From Luteibaculum oceani (GTDB lineage Bacteria; Bacteroidota; Bacteroidia; Flavobacteriales_D; Luteibaculaceae), in the NCBI RefSeq assembly GCF_007995015.1, contig NZ_VORB01000001.1:248001-312000 (forward strand): 64,000 nucleotides of DNA. Direction: 5' to 3'. The translations under genes and the position numbers were made by a program. This document shows positions 33,867 through 43,620 of the stretch, piece by piece. Every line of letters begins with the position of its first letter. The stretch's first letter is position 1. The notes under the pieces are model-generated. The model was not told the DNA's origin. It worked only from the letters and a program-made list of their open reading frames with translations, and ran no database searches.

Positions 33867-35915
33867 TTATTTCTCGTTTTCGAAACGATACTCTAATACC
33901 TTAAATTCAGTTCTTCTATTGATCTGACGGTTTGCCTCATTATCCGATCCATCAGGATTGGTATTTGGAACCTTAGGCATGGATTCACCATAACCTCTCG
34001 CAACAATCATAGATTTATTAATACCCTGCGAAATAAGAAAATCAACAACCGATTGAGACCTTCTATTGGAAAGATCAAAATTGTACTTATCAGATCCTAT
34101 ATTGTCCGTATGAGAACCTATTTCGATCACTAAGTATGGATACTTCTTAAGCTGTCTAGCTAGCTTTGCAAGAACCTCTTTAGAAGATTCTCTTAAAGTG
34201 GCCTTTCCAAAATCGTAATAGATGTTTTCCAACTTAACCGCTCTACCCACTTCTGTAGTAATCAATTTTACAACTCCAAGATCTGTTGTATCATTAGGAT
34301 AGATAAGTGCGGTTGAAATAAACATCTCATCCTCAAGGAAATTATCCTTATTGTAGATTACTTTATAATTTCTTCCCTTAGTAACTGGCAAAGTATACTT
34401 ACCCAAATCATCGGTGTAAGCAATTGCAACTTCTAACCCGTTAGAATCTATTAGAGTTACTTTAACATTCTGTAGGTAAGTGTCGTCTACAGCATCAAGA
34501 ACTGTACCTCCAACAAAGTAGTAGGCCATTTCGAAACTATACAACTGATAACAACAAGTATTTCTTCCACGGTCTGAAGAAACATAACCAATATTTACAT
34601 CGCTCGCAGTGATGAAGTACGCATCGTCTTTTGAAGAATTCAATGGGTAACCCATATTCTGAGCCTTACCGAATCCATTGCTTCTTTTTTCAGCCATGAA
34701 GACGTCCAATCCTCCCATTCCAATCCATCCTTTTGAAGAGAAATATAGGATTTGTCCTACCTCATCAAAGAAAGGTGTTTCTTCGTCGCGTTCTGTGTTC
34801 ACGTTATCACCAGCGTTTAATGCTCTTCCAAATGGTTGTCCCATTTCATCAAGCCTAACGTAGTAGATATCAAAACCACCAAAACCTTCTTTTCGATCGC
34901 TGGCAAAATATAACATTCTTCCATCCTTAGTTACCGAAGGCTGCTTAGCATTTGTTCCAGGTAGGTTTACGATAGAATTTAGAGGCTTTGGCTCCTCCCA
35001 AATAGAGTCATTTAATGGGCGAGACATGTAAATCTTTAATTGTGGATTCTCCTCGTCGTTAGACCAAGAAGTAAAGTACATAGCAGTTGCATCTCCATTA
35101 ACTGCAGGAGCAGCCGCATTACGATCTAATCCAAAACCAAACTCTAGCGGTGTAAGTGAAGAGTCGATAAGGTTATAAGTCATTATCGAGTTTCTATACG
35201 CACCGTATTTTTTCGAACTTGGATTATCCACAATAGTTCTTGTAGTTGTGAATGCCATTTTATCATTTGGCATAAGACTAGCCGCATAATTAGAAGCATC
35301 TTCCACATTTAGAACCAGGGTATCTAGTTTTTCCGGAACAAAAGCCGAGTTAACTTTAAGTTGCTCTTGAGCGAATTTCGCACAAGCCAATTCAAACTCA
35401 ATACGCTTGTACATGCCTTTAGTGCTTTCGCTTTCAACAAGCTTACCACCGTCGTTTTCTATGTACTTAGGACGATATTGTTGTTTTGCTTTGTTGAGCA
35501 TGATAACAGCCTCATCAAAATTTTCATTTGCTCTAAGGCAAATTCCATAATTGATTAGGTTTTCGATGTCACTGTATTCATCTAGAGAAACCGTTTTTGC
35601 ATACCAAGCTTCTGCTTTCGGGTAGTCTTTGTAGAAGTAATAACTTCTAGCTAACTGCCCAATTACATACTTGTATGTATTGAACTCCTCATTTTTTTTC
35701 TTCGGGGTAGCTCCTCCATAAGGGAACGCAGTTTTTTCTGGCTCCTTCAGTTCTTGGAACACCTCGTGATAGTACTGCGCAGCAGTGTAGTAATTTCCTT
35801 GATTGTAAGCCAAATCGGCTAACTCAAGAGAGCTTCTAAAACTTTGAGCGGAAGTGTTAACCGCTAAACCGCTTATAACGGTTAATAATAAAAGCTGAAA
35901 CGCTTGACGGATCAT
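33867..35915 (-). CDS. OmpA-family protein with TPR and PD40 beta-propeller repeats (PorE-like)
   Basis: A 682-residue protein with a signal peptide (cut near SAQSF, residue 24), tetratricopeptide repeats (for example AYNQGNYYTAAQYYHEVFQE), a PD40-type propeller (KQPSVTKDGRMLYFASDRKE and GFGGFDIYYVRLDEMGQPFG), a carboxypeptidase regulatory-type segment (GGTVLDAVDDTYLQNVKVTL), and a C-terminal OmpA domain (ENIYYDFGKATL, IEIGSHTDNIGSDKYN) that binds peptidoglycan. This domain order is that of the T9SS accessory PorE. It is the last of three genes after the type B adhesin and PorP/SprF. PorE function is inferred from architecture; it may be a paralogue tied to this adhesin. Confidence 0.88.
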   Translation of the reverse strand: MIRQAFQLLLLTVISGLAVNTSAQSFRSSLELADLAYNQGNYYTAAQYYHEVFQELKEPEKTAFPYGGATPKKKNEEFNTYKYVIGQLARSYYFYKDYPKAEAWYAKTVSLDEYSDIENLINYGICLRANENFDEAVIMLNKAKQQYRPKYIENDGGKLVESESTKGMYKRIEFELACAKFAQEQLKVNSAFVPEKLDTLVLNVEDASNYAASLMPNDKMAFTTTRTIVDNPSSKKYGAYRNSIMTYNLIDSSLTPLEFGFGLDRNAAAPAVNGDATAMYFTSWSNDEENPQLKIYMSRPLNDSIWEEPKPLNSIVNLPGTNAKQPSVTKDGRMLYFASDRKEGFGGFDIYYVRLDEMGQPFGRALNAGDNVNTERDEETPFFDEVGQILYFSSKGWIGMGGLDVFMAEKRSNGFGKAQNMGYPLNSSKDDAYFITASDVNIGYVSSDRGRNTCCYQLYSFEMAYYFVGGTVLDAVDDTYLQNVKVTLIDSNGLEVAIAYTDDLGKYTLPVTKGRNYKVIYNKDNFLEDEMFISTALIYPNDTTDLGVVKLITTEVGRAVKLENIYYDFGKATLRESSKEVLAKLARQLKKYPYLVIEIGSHTDNIGSDKYNFDLSNRRSQSVVDFLISQGINKSMIVARGYGESMPKVPNTNPDGSDNEANRQINRRTEFKVLEYRFENEK

Positions 35916-35925
35916 GTTAGGGCTT

Positions 35926-36915
35926 TTATAGTCTTGGACAAATATATTCTTGACGATACTTATTCTTTCTGTTGGTATAAGTTAACGAGAACTCTACCGC
36001 GTTTTTGAAAGTTCCAACATCAGAAAGAGAAGAAACATTTACATCGAAAGTTGCTCCAAACAAAAAGTCTTTGTACAACATTCCAATGTATGGTATTACC
36101 GCATCATTAACACGATAGGATACACCTCCTTCTAACCTTGTTTCTGTATCTATTAATGCATAGCTAAAATTGGTTCCAATGATAGCATTGTATGCCATAC
36201 GCTGATACATAATTTGCGCGTGAGGAGTAATGTCTAAACCATTATCGGTTCTAATACGAGCCCCACCATGAACCATATATCTTCTTGGCAACTTAACATT
36301 TCCCCCTCCAAAGTCATCATTAGGCTCAAGAAGGTGGAAAACAGCAGCACCTGCGAAAGGAGCTACTCTAACTTTAGCAGAACCATTAAACCACATAAAA
36401 CCAAAGTTTATGTCTGGCATAATGGAGCTTAATCCACCAAAGTCTTCTCCTAAATCTCCTGTACCACCACCGGTAGCAGGATCCCATTGAGAAGGAGTGG
36501 TAATATCACCTGTGCGGTACGACTTATATAACACACCAGCTTGTACACCAAAAATAAAGTGATGCGGAGTATTGCTTTTGGCTGCTATATCATAAGATGC
36601 CGAAACCATTCCATTTAGCGTACCGAAGTTGTTATTGCTTGATAATTCATCAATAATACTAACTCCTAGACCCCAAGCATCTTTTCGCGTATCTGCACTG
36701 ATTGAAGCTGTGGTAAAAGAATTACCAAATGCTTGCCATTGCGAACGATACAATGCGGTTACACGGTAGTTACCATTTAGCTGCCCCGTTAAAGCAGGGT
36801 TGGTGTATAAAGGCGCCTGGAAATACTGCGAAAAATGTGGATCCTGAGCCTTTGCGCTTAAGCAGCTAAGTAATACTACCAGCGCTATCAAATATGATTG
36901 AAAATTGCGATTCAT
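35926..36915 (-). CDS. PorP/SprF-family type IX secretion membrane protein
   Basis: A 329-residue outer-membrane barrel protein of the PorP/SprF family. It has a signal peptide (LVVLLSCLSAKAQ, cut near 24), then the family opening DPHFSQYFQAPLYTNPALTG and NYRVTALYRSQWQAFGNSFT, followed by alternating strands to the end. Family members help attach or secrete type B cargo and often lie next to it. It lies 10 bases upstream of the OmpA gene and 22 bases downstream of the large type B cargo gene, so the three make a module. The specific partner is likely the adjacent cargo. Confidence 0.93.
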   Translation of the reverse strand: MNRNFQSYLIALVVLLSCLSAKAQDPHFSQYFQAPLYTNPALTGQLNGNYRVTALYRSQWQAFGNSFTTASISADTRKDAWGLGVSIIDELSSNNNFGTLNGMVSASYDIAAKSNTPHHFIFGVQAGVLYKSYRTGDITTPSQWDPATGGGTGDLGEDFGGLSSIMPDINFGFMWFNGSAKVRVAPFAGAAVFHLLEPNDDFGGGNVKLPRRYMVHGGARIRTDNGLDITPHAQIMYQRMAYNAIIGTNFSYALIDTETRLEGGVSYRVNDAVIPYIGMLYKDFLFGATFDVNVSSLSDVGTFKNAVEFSLTYTNRKNKYRQEYICPRL

Positions 36916-36937
36916 TTTGCGTTGGTATAATTCTTAA

Positions 36938-39900
36938 TTATTTACGGATTAGGTTAATGGTTCCTTCCCTTACTAGTTTCTGACCAATGCTGTCGAAAAC
37001 TACCAAGGTATAGTAATACGTTCCCATTGGGGCTGGCTCTCCTTCGTAAGTACCATCCCAAATCTGATCTAATTCTCTAGATTCAAAAACAACGTTTCCA
37101 TAGCTGTTGAATATCTTAACACTGTATCCTTCTTGGTCTAGGTTTCTACCAAATACTCTCCATTCGTCGTTTGCACCATCTCCATTTGGAGTAAAGGTGT
37201 TTGGAACAAATAGATCCGGAATACTGGTTACTATAACCTCAGCCTCAGCAGAAGCAGGACATGCAAATTCACCTGCGTTAACCTTGTTGATCTCCAGTTT
37301 TACAGTATAAACTCCGTCGTCTTGGTATTTGTGAACTGGGTTCTTCTCGTTAGAAGTATTACCATCTCCAAAATCCCAGCTCCAAGTTTTATCTCCACCT
37401 CTAAAGTCTGCGATGAATTGATACTCTTGAATCTTACCACCAATTACTGCAGGATCTAGCGCAATCACTGTGATCTTACCTTCTGGAGTAGGAGAAACTC
37501 TAATTACTACTGGTACATCAACAGGATCACAACCATTAGCATTTGGCAATGACACAGTGAAGTTCACGATTTGTGTAATGTCTAATTCACTTGGATTATC
37601 CGCCGCGGTAACCACTGCAGAATAATTTCCGCTTCCGTTGTTTATAGCTGGTTGACCTAATACAGTTACTACTGCATCGCTTGGTACACCAGAAATTCCA
37701 ACAGTAACATTCTCACCCTCACAAGCTTGGTAAAATGCTTGTTGTGGAGATAAATTATCTAACCCACACTCGTTACTTACACAAGTCTTAAAGGTTTGAT
37801 CCGAAGTTTGGCAGTTAAGCTGACCCAATGCTCTAAGGTTAAACTCAACAATAGAGTTTGGTTGTAATCCAGAAACTGTATAGCTCGTGTTAGTCGTTGT
37901 TCCCGTCTGAGGAGCTTGTTGGTTACCATCAACGGTAATGTTAATCTCGTATTGGTACTCAGTTGCTCCAGGTATAGAGTTCCATGTATAAGTTACGTTG
38001 TTGTTATCTGCAACACACTTATCATTTAATCTTGGAGTAGCTAGTTTTGGAAGCACGTCTACATTAACTTCTGTTCTTCCTCTACCCTTACAAACATTTG
38101 TATCTGCCAACTCTAATTGTGCATAATACTTCTTGCTACTGTTTAGGTTTGGAGTTGAGAAGCTTGCAGTAGTGCTTACTCTATTTCCACCGTTAACTGC
38201 ATCCCACCAAGAGTAATTTACTAACTCTGGCACTAGTCTTGGCTGGATATTAAAGGTAATTGACTGACCAACACAGATAGCGGTGTCCATTGGCATTACC
38301 ACTGGCTCCTGACGGTCTGTAATGTTCTCTACCTTAATCAATGATCTTGCAGAAGATTTACATTGATCAATAACCGCTTGAACATAGACATCCTTCTCGT
38401 CACCTGTTGTAAAGTCAGGGCTATAGTTAAATGGGTTATCAGAAGAAAGTTTATTTCCCGCCCCAAAAACTGGGTTGTTGTACCAGTCAAAAGTAGCTCT
38501 GTTATCAGATGAAGTCGCAGTTAAAATCACAACATCACCCTCACAAGCATATCTCAATGTTTGGTTAACCAAAATATCTGGAGGAGAAACTGTATCTACC
38601 TGTACTTGGAAACGGTTTTGACAGCTCGCGTTACTTACTTCTAAGAAGTATGTTCTTGGAGCAGTTGCAGGAGGAGTTACGAAACTATCTCCAACAAATA
38701 CTGGGAAACCACCAGTTGCCTGAGTATACCACTCATAAGTGGACCCTTCTGCAAGAGGATAACCAGCATCTGTTAAGTCTATAACCGCAGTGCTATCTCC
38801 ACAAGTTATTACGCTTAGGTTTTCAAAAGGATTTCCTATGCTGCTTAACGGTACAATTCTTACCGTATCTCTACCTGGAGAAGTACAGAAGCTACCATAT
38901 CCACCCTCAACATACAGAGTATCTTCCGTCATAGGAGCAGGAATTGTGATACTTGTTCCGATATACAATGGAGATCCACCTACAGGCTTATCGTACCAAT
39001 AATAGTATTGGAAAGGTTGAGGATTATTAACGGTTAAAGTAACGTTTTCTCCTTCGCAGGCATAAACATCGTCTGCATCTGGAATAACCGTACTTGGCTC
39101 AACACCAATTAAAATAATTTTTTGTTTGTTCTTAGATTCAGTACATGGACCAGAAACTGCGTCCACAAAAATGGAGTCTACCGCTCCAACACTGTTTATT
39201 GCAAACTGAGAAATTGGAAGTAAAACAGAATCCCCAAAAACGAATTCAGCAGGACTTCCCCCTCCTACACCGATTAACACTCTATTTCTATTATAAACTC
39301 TGTAGGTAGTCCCAAGATTTCTTGGTGACTCATCTAACACAGAAACAGGAAGGAAACTGTTAATTGGTTGTCCAGATGGATTCAAACAAATTCCGATTGT
39401 ATCCACTACCTGAGCAACAACAGGTTCCTTGTATAAAACGATATTTGCTGCAACTAGATTTTCAGAACCACATCGCCCATTAACAGTGTTCTGCACTAGA
39501 ATGGTAGTATCAGATAGCACATTAGGAATTGTAAAATTAGATGCTGTTATAATTCTAGTGGTATCTGTAGTATAGAATGTGAATACATTCCCCTCTGGTT
39601 TTGGAGCAATGGTATATGGCTCATTAAAACATGCAACCAATGTTCCATTAAATGGATCCGCAGCTGGAGGAGTTGGAGTTACATCGATAGCAAAGGAATC
39701 TCTAAAAGAAGACACACAACCTGCAGCACCAGGAATAAACCCTTCAAAATAGATGACCGTATCTTGAGTTAATGGTCCGGTTTGGTAGTTATCCCCTGTA
39801 AAAACAGGAGTTCCACCGGTTCTTTGCGTGTACCATCTCGCAGTTTCGTTGTTATAAGGAACTGTTTGAAGAAGAATTCCTTCACCAAAACAAACCGTTA

Positions 39901-40936
39901 AATTTCTTTGATCATTAAGGGGTTGCGGAGGTGTTACACGTTTCATGCAAATTGCGTAAACACGGATAGAAGCATTGTTAAACCCACCCCCTACAGACAC
40001 CTCTACTTGAACCGCATTGAACGGAACGCCAGGATGAATGTAGTACTCAGCTTTACCTGTACCAAGTGCAGTAATAGTTCTTGTCCCCACTACTGCTCCG
40101 GCATCACCGGGATTATCTTTCTGAAGTGCACGGATAGTAATTGTAGCATTTGCTGGGGCATTATTGGATTGAAGAAGAATTCTTGCTGAATCTTGGCTAC
40201 AACCAAGTTGGTTCCAGAACCCAGTTAATTCCGCGGTTCCTGCCAACAGCCCTGCAGTAACATTGATAGTAGCAAAATCATCTTCGCTCTCTGTTAAAAT
40301 AGCGTCGGGATTTTGAACCTCACAGAAGTTAGCGGTACAAGTACCTCCCAGGGAGTTGGTTTGAACGTTTGGCTCTTCACAAATCGTTTCCCGAACAACA
40401 CCGCTAGATTTTAAAACGTGGGCCTTGGCAACATCAAGCGTAAAGTTTCCACCACCATTTTGGGCGTTAGAATTTAAACGCACCCCAGTAAATGGAGATT
40501 CAGGGAAAAATCTAACTCGTAGTAGATCGCCCTGCATTACGATAGATAGTTGTGCCAATGTTTTACCATCGGGGTTTTCCTGGATCATTCCAGTTCCATC
40601 GGTTCCAAATGAACTTACTGTTGTTCCGCTTAACGCAGAATTGTTAGATGCTGCCACATACAGTTCAACCGTATCACCTGTTGCTCCAGTGTAGCCATCG
40701 AAAAACAAATCCAATGTGGCTCCACCCGAAAGTAGAAGGTTTGCGGTAATGGTAGCGCGAGAGTCAAGATTACAATCTGCTGCACTGTCGGGGTTGTTTA
40801 CCCCACATCCAATACAAGACGCATCTGTACTTACTTCGGCTCTGTTGGCGCAAATATTTTGCGCGGTGGCATTAATTGCAAATAAGCTGATTACTAGACA
40901 GCTAATAAAATGTAATGGTCTCTTGAGCTTTATCAT
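36938..40936 (-). CDS. Large T9SS type B cargo protein with Ig-like repeats, FN3-like and PKD domains
   Basis: A 1332-residue secreted protein. Signal peptide: hydrophobic stretch ending FAINATAQ. The N-terminal part has a Cys-rich CIGCGVNNPDSAADC motif. At least six Ig-like repeats of about 80-90 residues follow, each with a Cys-x-G/N-E start and a WY...GG...Y/F pattern (for example WYDKPVGGSPLYIGTSI). Then come an FN3-like segment, a PKD domain (WSWDFGDGNTSNEKNPVHKY) and the type B sorting domain (FVPNTFTPNGDGANDEW through MGTYYYTLVVFD). It is probably a surface adhesin. I chose the start at 40936 because a promoter lies at 40972-41004 within the longer frame. The ligand is unknown. Confidence 0.92.
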   Translation of the reverse strand: MIKLKRPLHFISCLVISLFAINATAQNICANRAEVSTDASCIGCGVNNPDSAADCNLDSRATITANLLLSGGATLDLFFDGYTGATGDTVELYVAASNNSALSGTTVSSFGTDGTGMIQENPDGKTLAQLSIVMQGDLLRVRFFPESPFTGVRLNSNAQNGGGNFTLDVAKAHVLKSSGVVRETICEEPNVQTNSLGGTCTANFCEVQNPDAILTESEDDFATINVTAGLLAGTAELTGFWNQLGCSQDSARILLQSNNAPANATITIRALQKDNPGDAGAVVGTRTITALGTGKAEYYIHPGVPFNAVQVEVSVGGGFNNASIRVYAICMKRVTPPQPLNDQRNLTVCFGEGILLQTVPYNNETARWYTQRTGGTPVFTGDNYQTGPLTQDTVIYFEGFIPGAAGCVSSFRDSFAIDVTPTPPAADPFNGTLVACFNEPYTIAPKPEGNVFTFYTTDTTRIITASNFTIPNVLSDTTILVQNTVNGRCGSENLVAANIVLYKEPVVAQVVDTIGICLNPSGQPINSFLPVSVLDESPRNLGTTYRVYNRNRVLIGVGGGSPAEFVFGDSVLLPISQFAINSVGAVDSIFVDAVSGPCTESKNKQKIILIGVEPSTVIPDADDVYACEGENVTLTVNNPQPFQYYYWYDKPVGGSPLYIGTSITIPAPMTEDTLYVEGGYGSFCTSPGRDTVRIVPLSSIGNPFENLSVITCGDSTAVIDLTDAGYPLAEGSTYEWYTQATGGFPVFVGDSFVTPPATAPRTYFLEVSNASCQNRFQVQVDTVSPPDILVNQTLRYACEGDVVILTATSSDNRATFDWYNNPVFGAGNKLSSDNPFNYSPDFTTGDEKDVYVQAVIDQCKSSARSLIKVENITDRQEPVVMPMDTAICVGQSITFNIQPRLVPELVNYSWWDAVNGGNRVSTTASFSTPNLNSSKKYYAQLELADTNVCKGRGRTEVNVDVLPKLATPRLNDKCVADNNNVTYTWNSIPGATEYQYEINITVDGNQQAPQTGTTTNTSYTVSGLQPNSIVEFNLRALGQLNCQTSDQTFKTCVSNECGLDNLSPQQAFYQACEGENVTVGISGVPSDAVVTVLGQPAINNGSGNYSAVVTAADNPSELDITQIVNFTVSLPNANGCDPVDVPVVIRVSPTPEGKITVIALDPAVIGGKIQEYQFIADFRGGDKTWSWDFGDGNTSNEKNPVHKYQDDGVYTVKLEINKVNAGEFACPASAEAEVIVTSIPDLFVPNTFTPNGDGANDEWRVFGRNLDQEGYSVKIFNSYGNVVFESRELDQIWDGTYEGEPAPMGTYYYTLVVFDSIGQKLVREGTINLIRK

Positions 40937-40971
40937 AAAGCCATATTTTGTGGCGTGGTTTGACTGCATTG

Positions 40972-41004
40972 CAAACCTATAAAAATTAATGGTTTGGAAT
41001 TCAA
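40972..41004 (-). promoter_or_regulatory. Promoter of the T9SS adhesin operon
   Basis: On the minus strand TAGGTTTG (40979-40972), a TAnnTTTG match, is preceded by TTG (41004-41002) with a 22-base spacer. It places the start of transcription near 40965, about 30 bases before the ATG at 40936. It sits inside the longer open frame, arguing for the shorter start. Confidence 0.55.
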
Positions 41005-41087
41005 CTAAAAATTTTCGCATTGCAAATAAATAAACTAGTAGTGGAAATCTAATTCGATAAACTTATTTTTATTTTCTTGGAAACAAC

Positions 41088-42608
41088 CTAAAAATTAGAT
41101 GAGGCAATTGTTTTAACCGACCAAGCCTTTAGTTCATCAGCAATTTTGCGGTCGTTAGCCAACCTCGGAATTTTATTTTGCCCTCCCAACTTGCCTCGTT
41201 TTTTCATAAACTCTTGGAATCCATCCTTTTCCACCAAAGTAATTTTTAGCGGAGATAGCACTTTCCCCTCTATTAAATCGCGGTAATACGGGTTTTTATT
41301 TTGTAATGCCGTATCTAAATTCTCGATAAACACATTCCAATCCTTCGGTTCGCGATTGAATTCTATAAACCATTCGTGGTATGGTAATCCTGACTCGGGT
41401 GTAATTTGGGGCGCCAAAGTAAATTCTGTTACCGCGGCAACATCCTTTTTCAAGGTCTCGCTGAGAGCCCCCTCAACCTCCTCCGCAATTACATGTTCTC
41501 CAAATGCAGAGGTATAATGTTTTATCCTCCCCGTTACCCTTATCTTAAATGGACTCAGGGATGTAAACTTTACAAGGTCTCCTATGTTGTACCTCCAAAG
41601 TCCGGCATTAGAACTAATTACCAGTGCGTAATTTACATTTAGCTCCACCTCACTTAAAGAGAGGGTTTTTGGATGTGGCTTATCTAATTCTTCCTGCGGA
41701 ACAAACTCGTAATACATTCCAGCATTAGTATTTAGCAATAGCCCTGTATCATCCTGCCTATCTTGAAATGCAAAAAACCCCTCCGATGCGGGAAATAATT
41801 CAACCGTTGGCATTTCCTTACCAATTAATTCTCTAAACCGAGCTGCATAGGGTTCGAAATTAACTCCACCGTACACCAGTAAAGAGAAATTCGGAAATAT
41901 TTCTGCAACCGTTTTCTTACCCGTCTTCTCAATTAATTTCTCAAAATACATTTGAACCCAAGCGGGAATTCCACTAATAAGTCGCATATCCTCCTTAAGG
42001 GTTTCCTCCACTATTGCATCCACCTTAGTTTCCCAGTCCTCAATACAATTCACCTCAAAAGACGGCATTCGGTTTTTCTGCAAATACCCAGGAACGTGGT
42101 GCGCAACAATTCCACTTAACCTACCTGTAGGAATTGCTTTACTATTATCGAGCACAGGGGAACCCTGTAAGAATATCATTTTGCCATCAACAAAAGCGGC
42201 GTTTCCAGTATTATTTATATAGGATAACAGCGCATTTCTGGCAGCACTAATATGCTCTGGAATAGACTCCTTAGTTATTGGGATGTATTTTGCACCACTA
42301 GTTGTACCAGAGGTCTTACTCAAATATACCGGCTGCCCCGGCCACAATACCGAAGTTTCGCCCTTTACAACACGGTCGAAATAATTACGCAAGCCCTCGT
42401 AATCTCTTACAGGTATTTTTTGAGTAAAATCTGTGTGGGATTTTATAGCATGAAAATGATGGTCCCTACCAAACTCGGTTTTCACACCTTTATCCACCAA
42501 GTAGCTTAAAATTTGCTCCTGATGCTGGACGGCCATAGCAGCATCATCGTACATTTTTTGCACGACCCGCTTAGCGAACAGCTTTGAAAACCAAGATTTT
42601 AAACCCAT
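41088..42608 (-). CDS. GH3-family acyl-adenylating/acid-amido synthetase-like protein
   Basis: A 506-residue protein of the GH3 family, first known from plants, where members join amino acids to auxin or jasmonate through acyl-adenylates. Motifs are YLSKTSGTTSGAKYIPITKE (nucleotide-binding phosphate loop), ELFPASEGFFAFQD and YNIGDLVKFTSLSPFKIRVTGR, followed by the C-terminal domain. Bacterial GH3 members have no settled substrate. The gene starts with TAATG overlap on the M23 peptidase stop, so both are one unit. No nearby gene identifies an acid substrate. Confidence 0.9.
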   Translation of the reverse strand: MGLKSWFSKLFAKRVVQKMYDDAAMAVQHQEQILSYLVDKGVKTEFGRDHHFHAIKSHTDFTQKIPVRDYEGLRNYFDRVVKGETSVLWPGQPVYLSKTSGTTSGAKYIPITKESIPEHISAARNALLSYINNTGNAAFVDGKMIFLQGSPVLDNSKAIPTGRLSGIVAHHVPGYLQKNRMPSFEVNCIEDWETKVDAIVEETLKEDMRLISGIPAWVQMYFEKLIEKTGKKTVAEIFPNFSLLVYGGVNFEPYAARFRELIGKEMPTVELFPASEGFFAFQDRQDDTGLLLNTNAGMYYEFVPQEELDKPHPKTLSLSEVELNVNYALVISSNAGLWRYNIGDLVKFTSLSPFKIRVTGRIKHYTSAFGEHVIAEEVEGALSETLKKDVAAVTEFTLAPQITPESGLPYHEWFIEFNREPKDWNVFIENLDTALQNKNPYYRDLIEGKVLSPLKITLVEKDGFQEFMKKRGKLGGQNKIPRLANDRKIADELKAWSVKTIASSNF

Positions 42609-43477
42609 TAATTAAATATTATATACTCCTTGGGGTTGATTGGAGCCCCTTCTTTCCACAACTCAAAATGTAAATGAGGTCCAGATGTTAACTCTCCCGA
42701 ATTTCCAATAATTGCAATAGACTCTCCCGCTTTAACCTTGTCCCCAGCTTTCTTGAGTAATACCGAATTGTGCTTGTACACCGAAATTAGATTGTCATTA
42801 TGCTGAACGGAAATTACGTAACCACCATCGCTTGTCCAGGTAGCGCTGATTACCGTTCCATCTAAAACAGATTTCACCATTTCATTTTCAGCAGCAACTA
42901 CATCCACCGCGTAATGATTATTTTCTGGCTCGAACTCTGCCGTAATGATTCCTTTAACCGGTGGAAAAAAATATTTTACCTCTCCAGTCTTAGATTTGAG
43001 AGAAGCCCCCAGACTATACTGGTCGCTAGTTTCGAATTCCAACCTAAATAGGGAGTCCTTTTTACTGTTTTCGAAATCTAAATTCTTAAAAGCTTCACCA
43101 GTTTCGGAATCGTATTTAACGCTATCGATATTTGGGTTTCCATTGAGAATGGATACCAAGTTATCTACATATCTTGATTTCACCTTTAATTCACGGTGCA
43201 GCGAATCTACCAACAAAGCATTTTGCATTGCTTGTTGTCTAACCTCCGTATCGGTATATCCAGGAATAAACTCGCGCAAGGGAGTAAATACCACAATAGA
43301 AATAAAAGCGAAGCCTAAGAATAAAAAACTAGAGACAAATGCCACCAATACATTCATGGGTGTCAATCTAAATGACATACGCTCCTCGAATGTGCTGTCT
43401 TTAATTATGGACAATCGATATCTATTCCTCAGCTTTTTAATGAGCTGCTTTTTTTCCTTTTCCTTATCGTTAACCAT
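42608..43477 (-). CDS. M23-family peptidase, membrane-anchored
   Basis: A 289-residue zinc metallopeptidase of the LytM type. It has a cytoplasmic basic N-terminus (KEKEKKQLIKKLRNRYRLSI), one membrane helix (about 46-68), a coiled region, and the catalytic domain with NHYAVDVVA (His and Asp ligands) and GPHLHFELWKEGAPINPKEY (HxH ligand motif). It likely trims peptidoglycan cross-links, or is a partner-activated protein; the catalytic ligand set looks complete. It leads the two-gene unit with the GH3 gene, divergent from sprE. Confidence 0.9.
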   Translation of the reverse strand: MVNDKEKEKKQLIKKLRNRYRLSIIKDSTFEERMSFRLTPMNVLVAFVSSFLFLGFAFISIVVFTPLREFIPGYTDTEVRQQAMQNALLVDSLHRELKVKSRYVDNLVSILNGNPNIDSVKYDSETGEAFKNLDFENSKKDSLFRLEFETSDQYSLGASLKSKTGEVKYFFPPVKGIITAEFEPENNHYAVDVVAAENEMVKSVLDGTVISATWTSDGGYVISVQHNDNLISVYKHNSVLLKKAGDKVKAGESIAIIGNSGELTSGPHLHFELWKEGAPINPKEYIIFN

Positions 43478-43509
43478 TTCTTCTTTCTACATCGCAAATA
43501 TTACATTTT

Positions 43510-43620
43510 TCATTGAGCCCACGCGTTTATTAATGCAGATGTTAGTACCAACCACAAAATAATTTGAATATTTGCGAGTTGTTGTTCCAAAGCAATTTCA
43601 TTGAGGCGTATATCTTCCAT
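43510..43620 (-). CDS. Possible small membrane protein, divergent to sprE/porW
   Basis: A 36-residue frame reads MEDIRLNEIALEQQLANIQI then ILWLVLTSALINAWAQ. It contains an amphipathic start and one hydrophobic helix. It overlaps the sprE start by 20 bases and ends 32 bases upstream of the M23 start. A longer frame from 43728 runs further into sprE. No homologue was recognised by eye; the support is the membrane-helix pattern and the position between two genes. It may be spurious. Confidence 0.25.
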   Translation of the reverse strand: MEDIRLNEIALEQQLANIQIILWLVLTSALINAWAQ

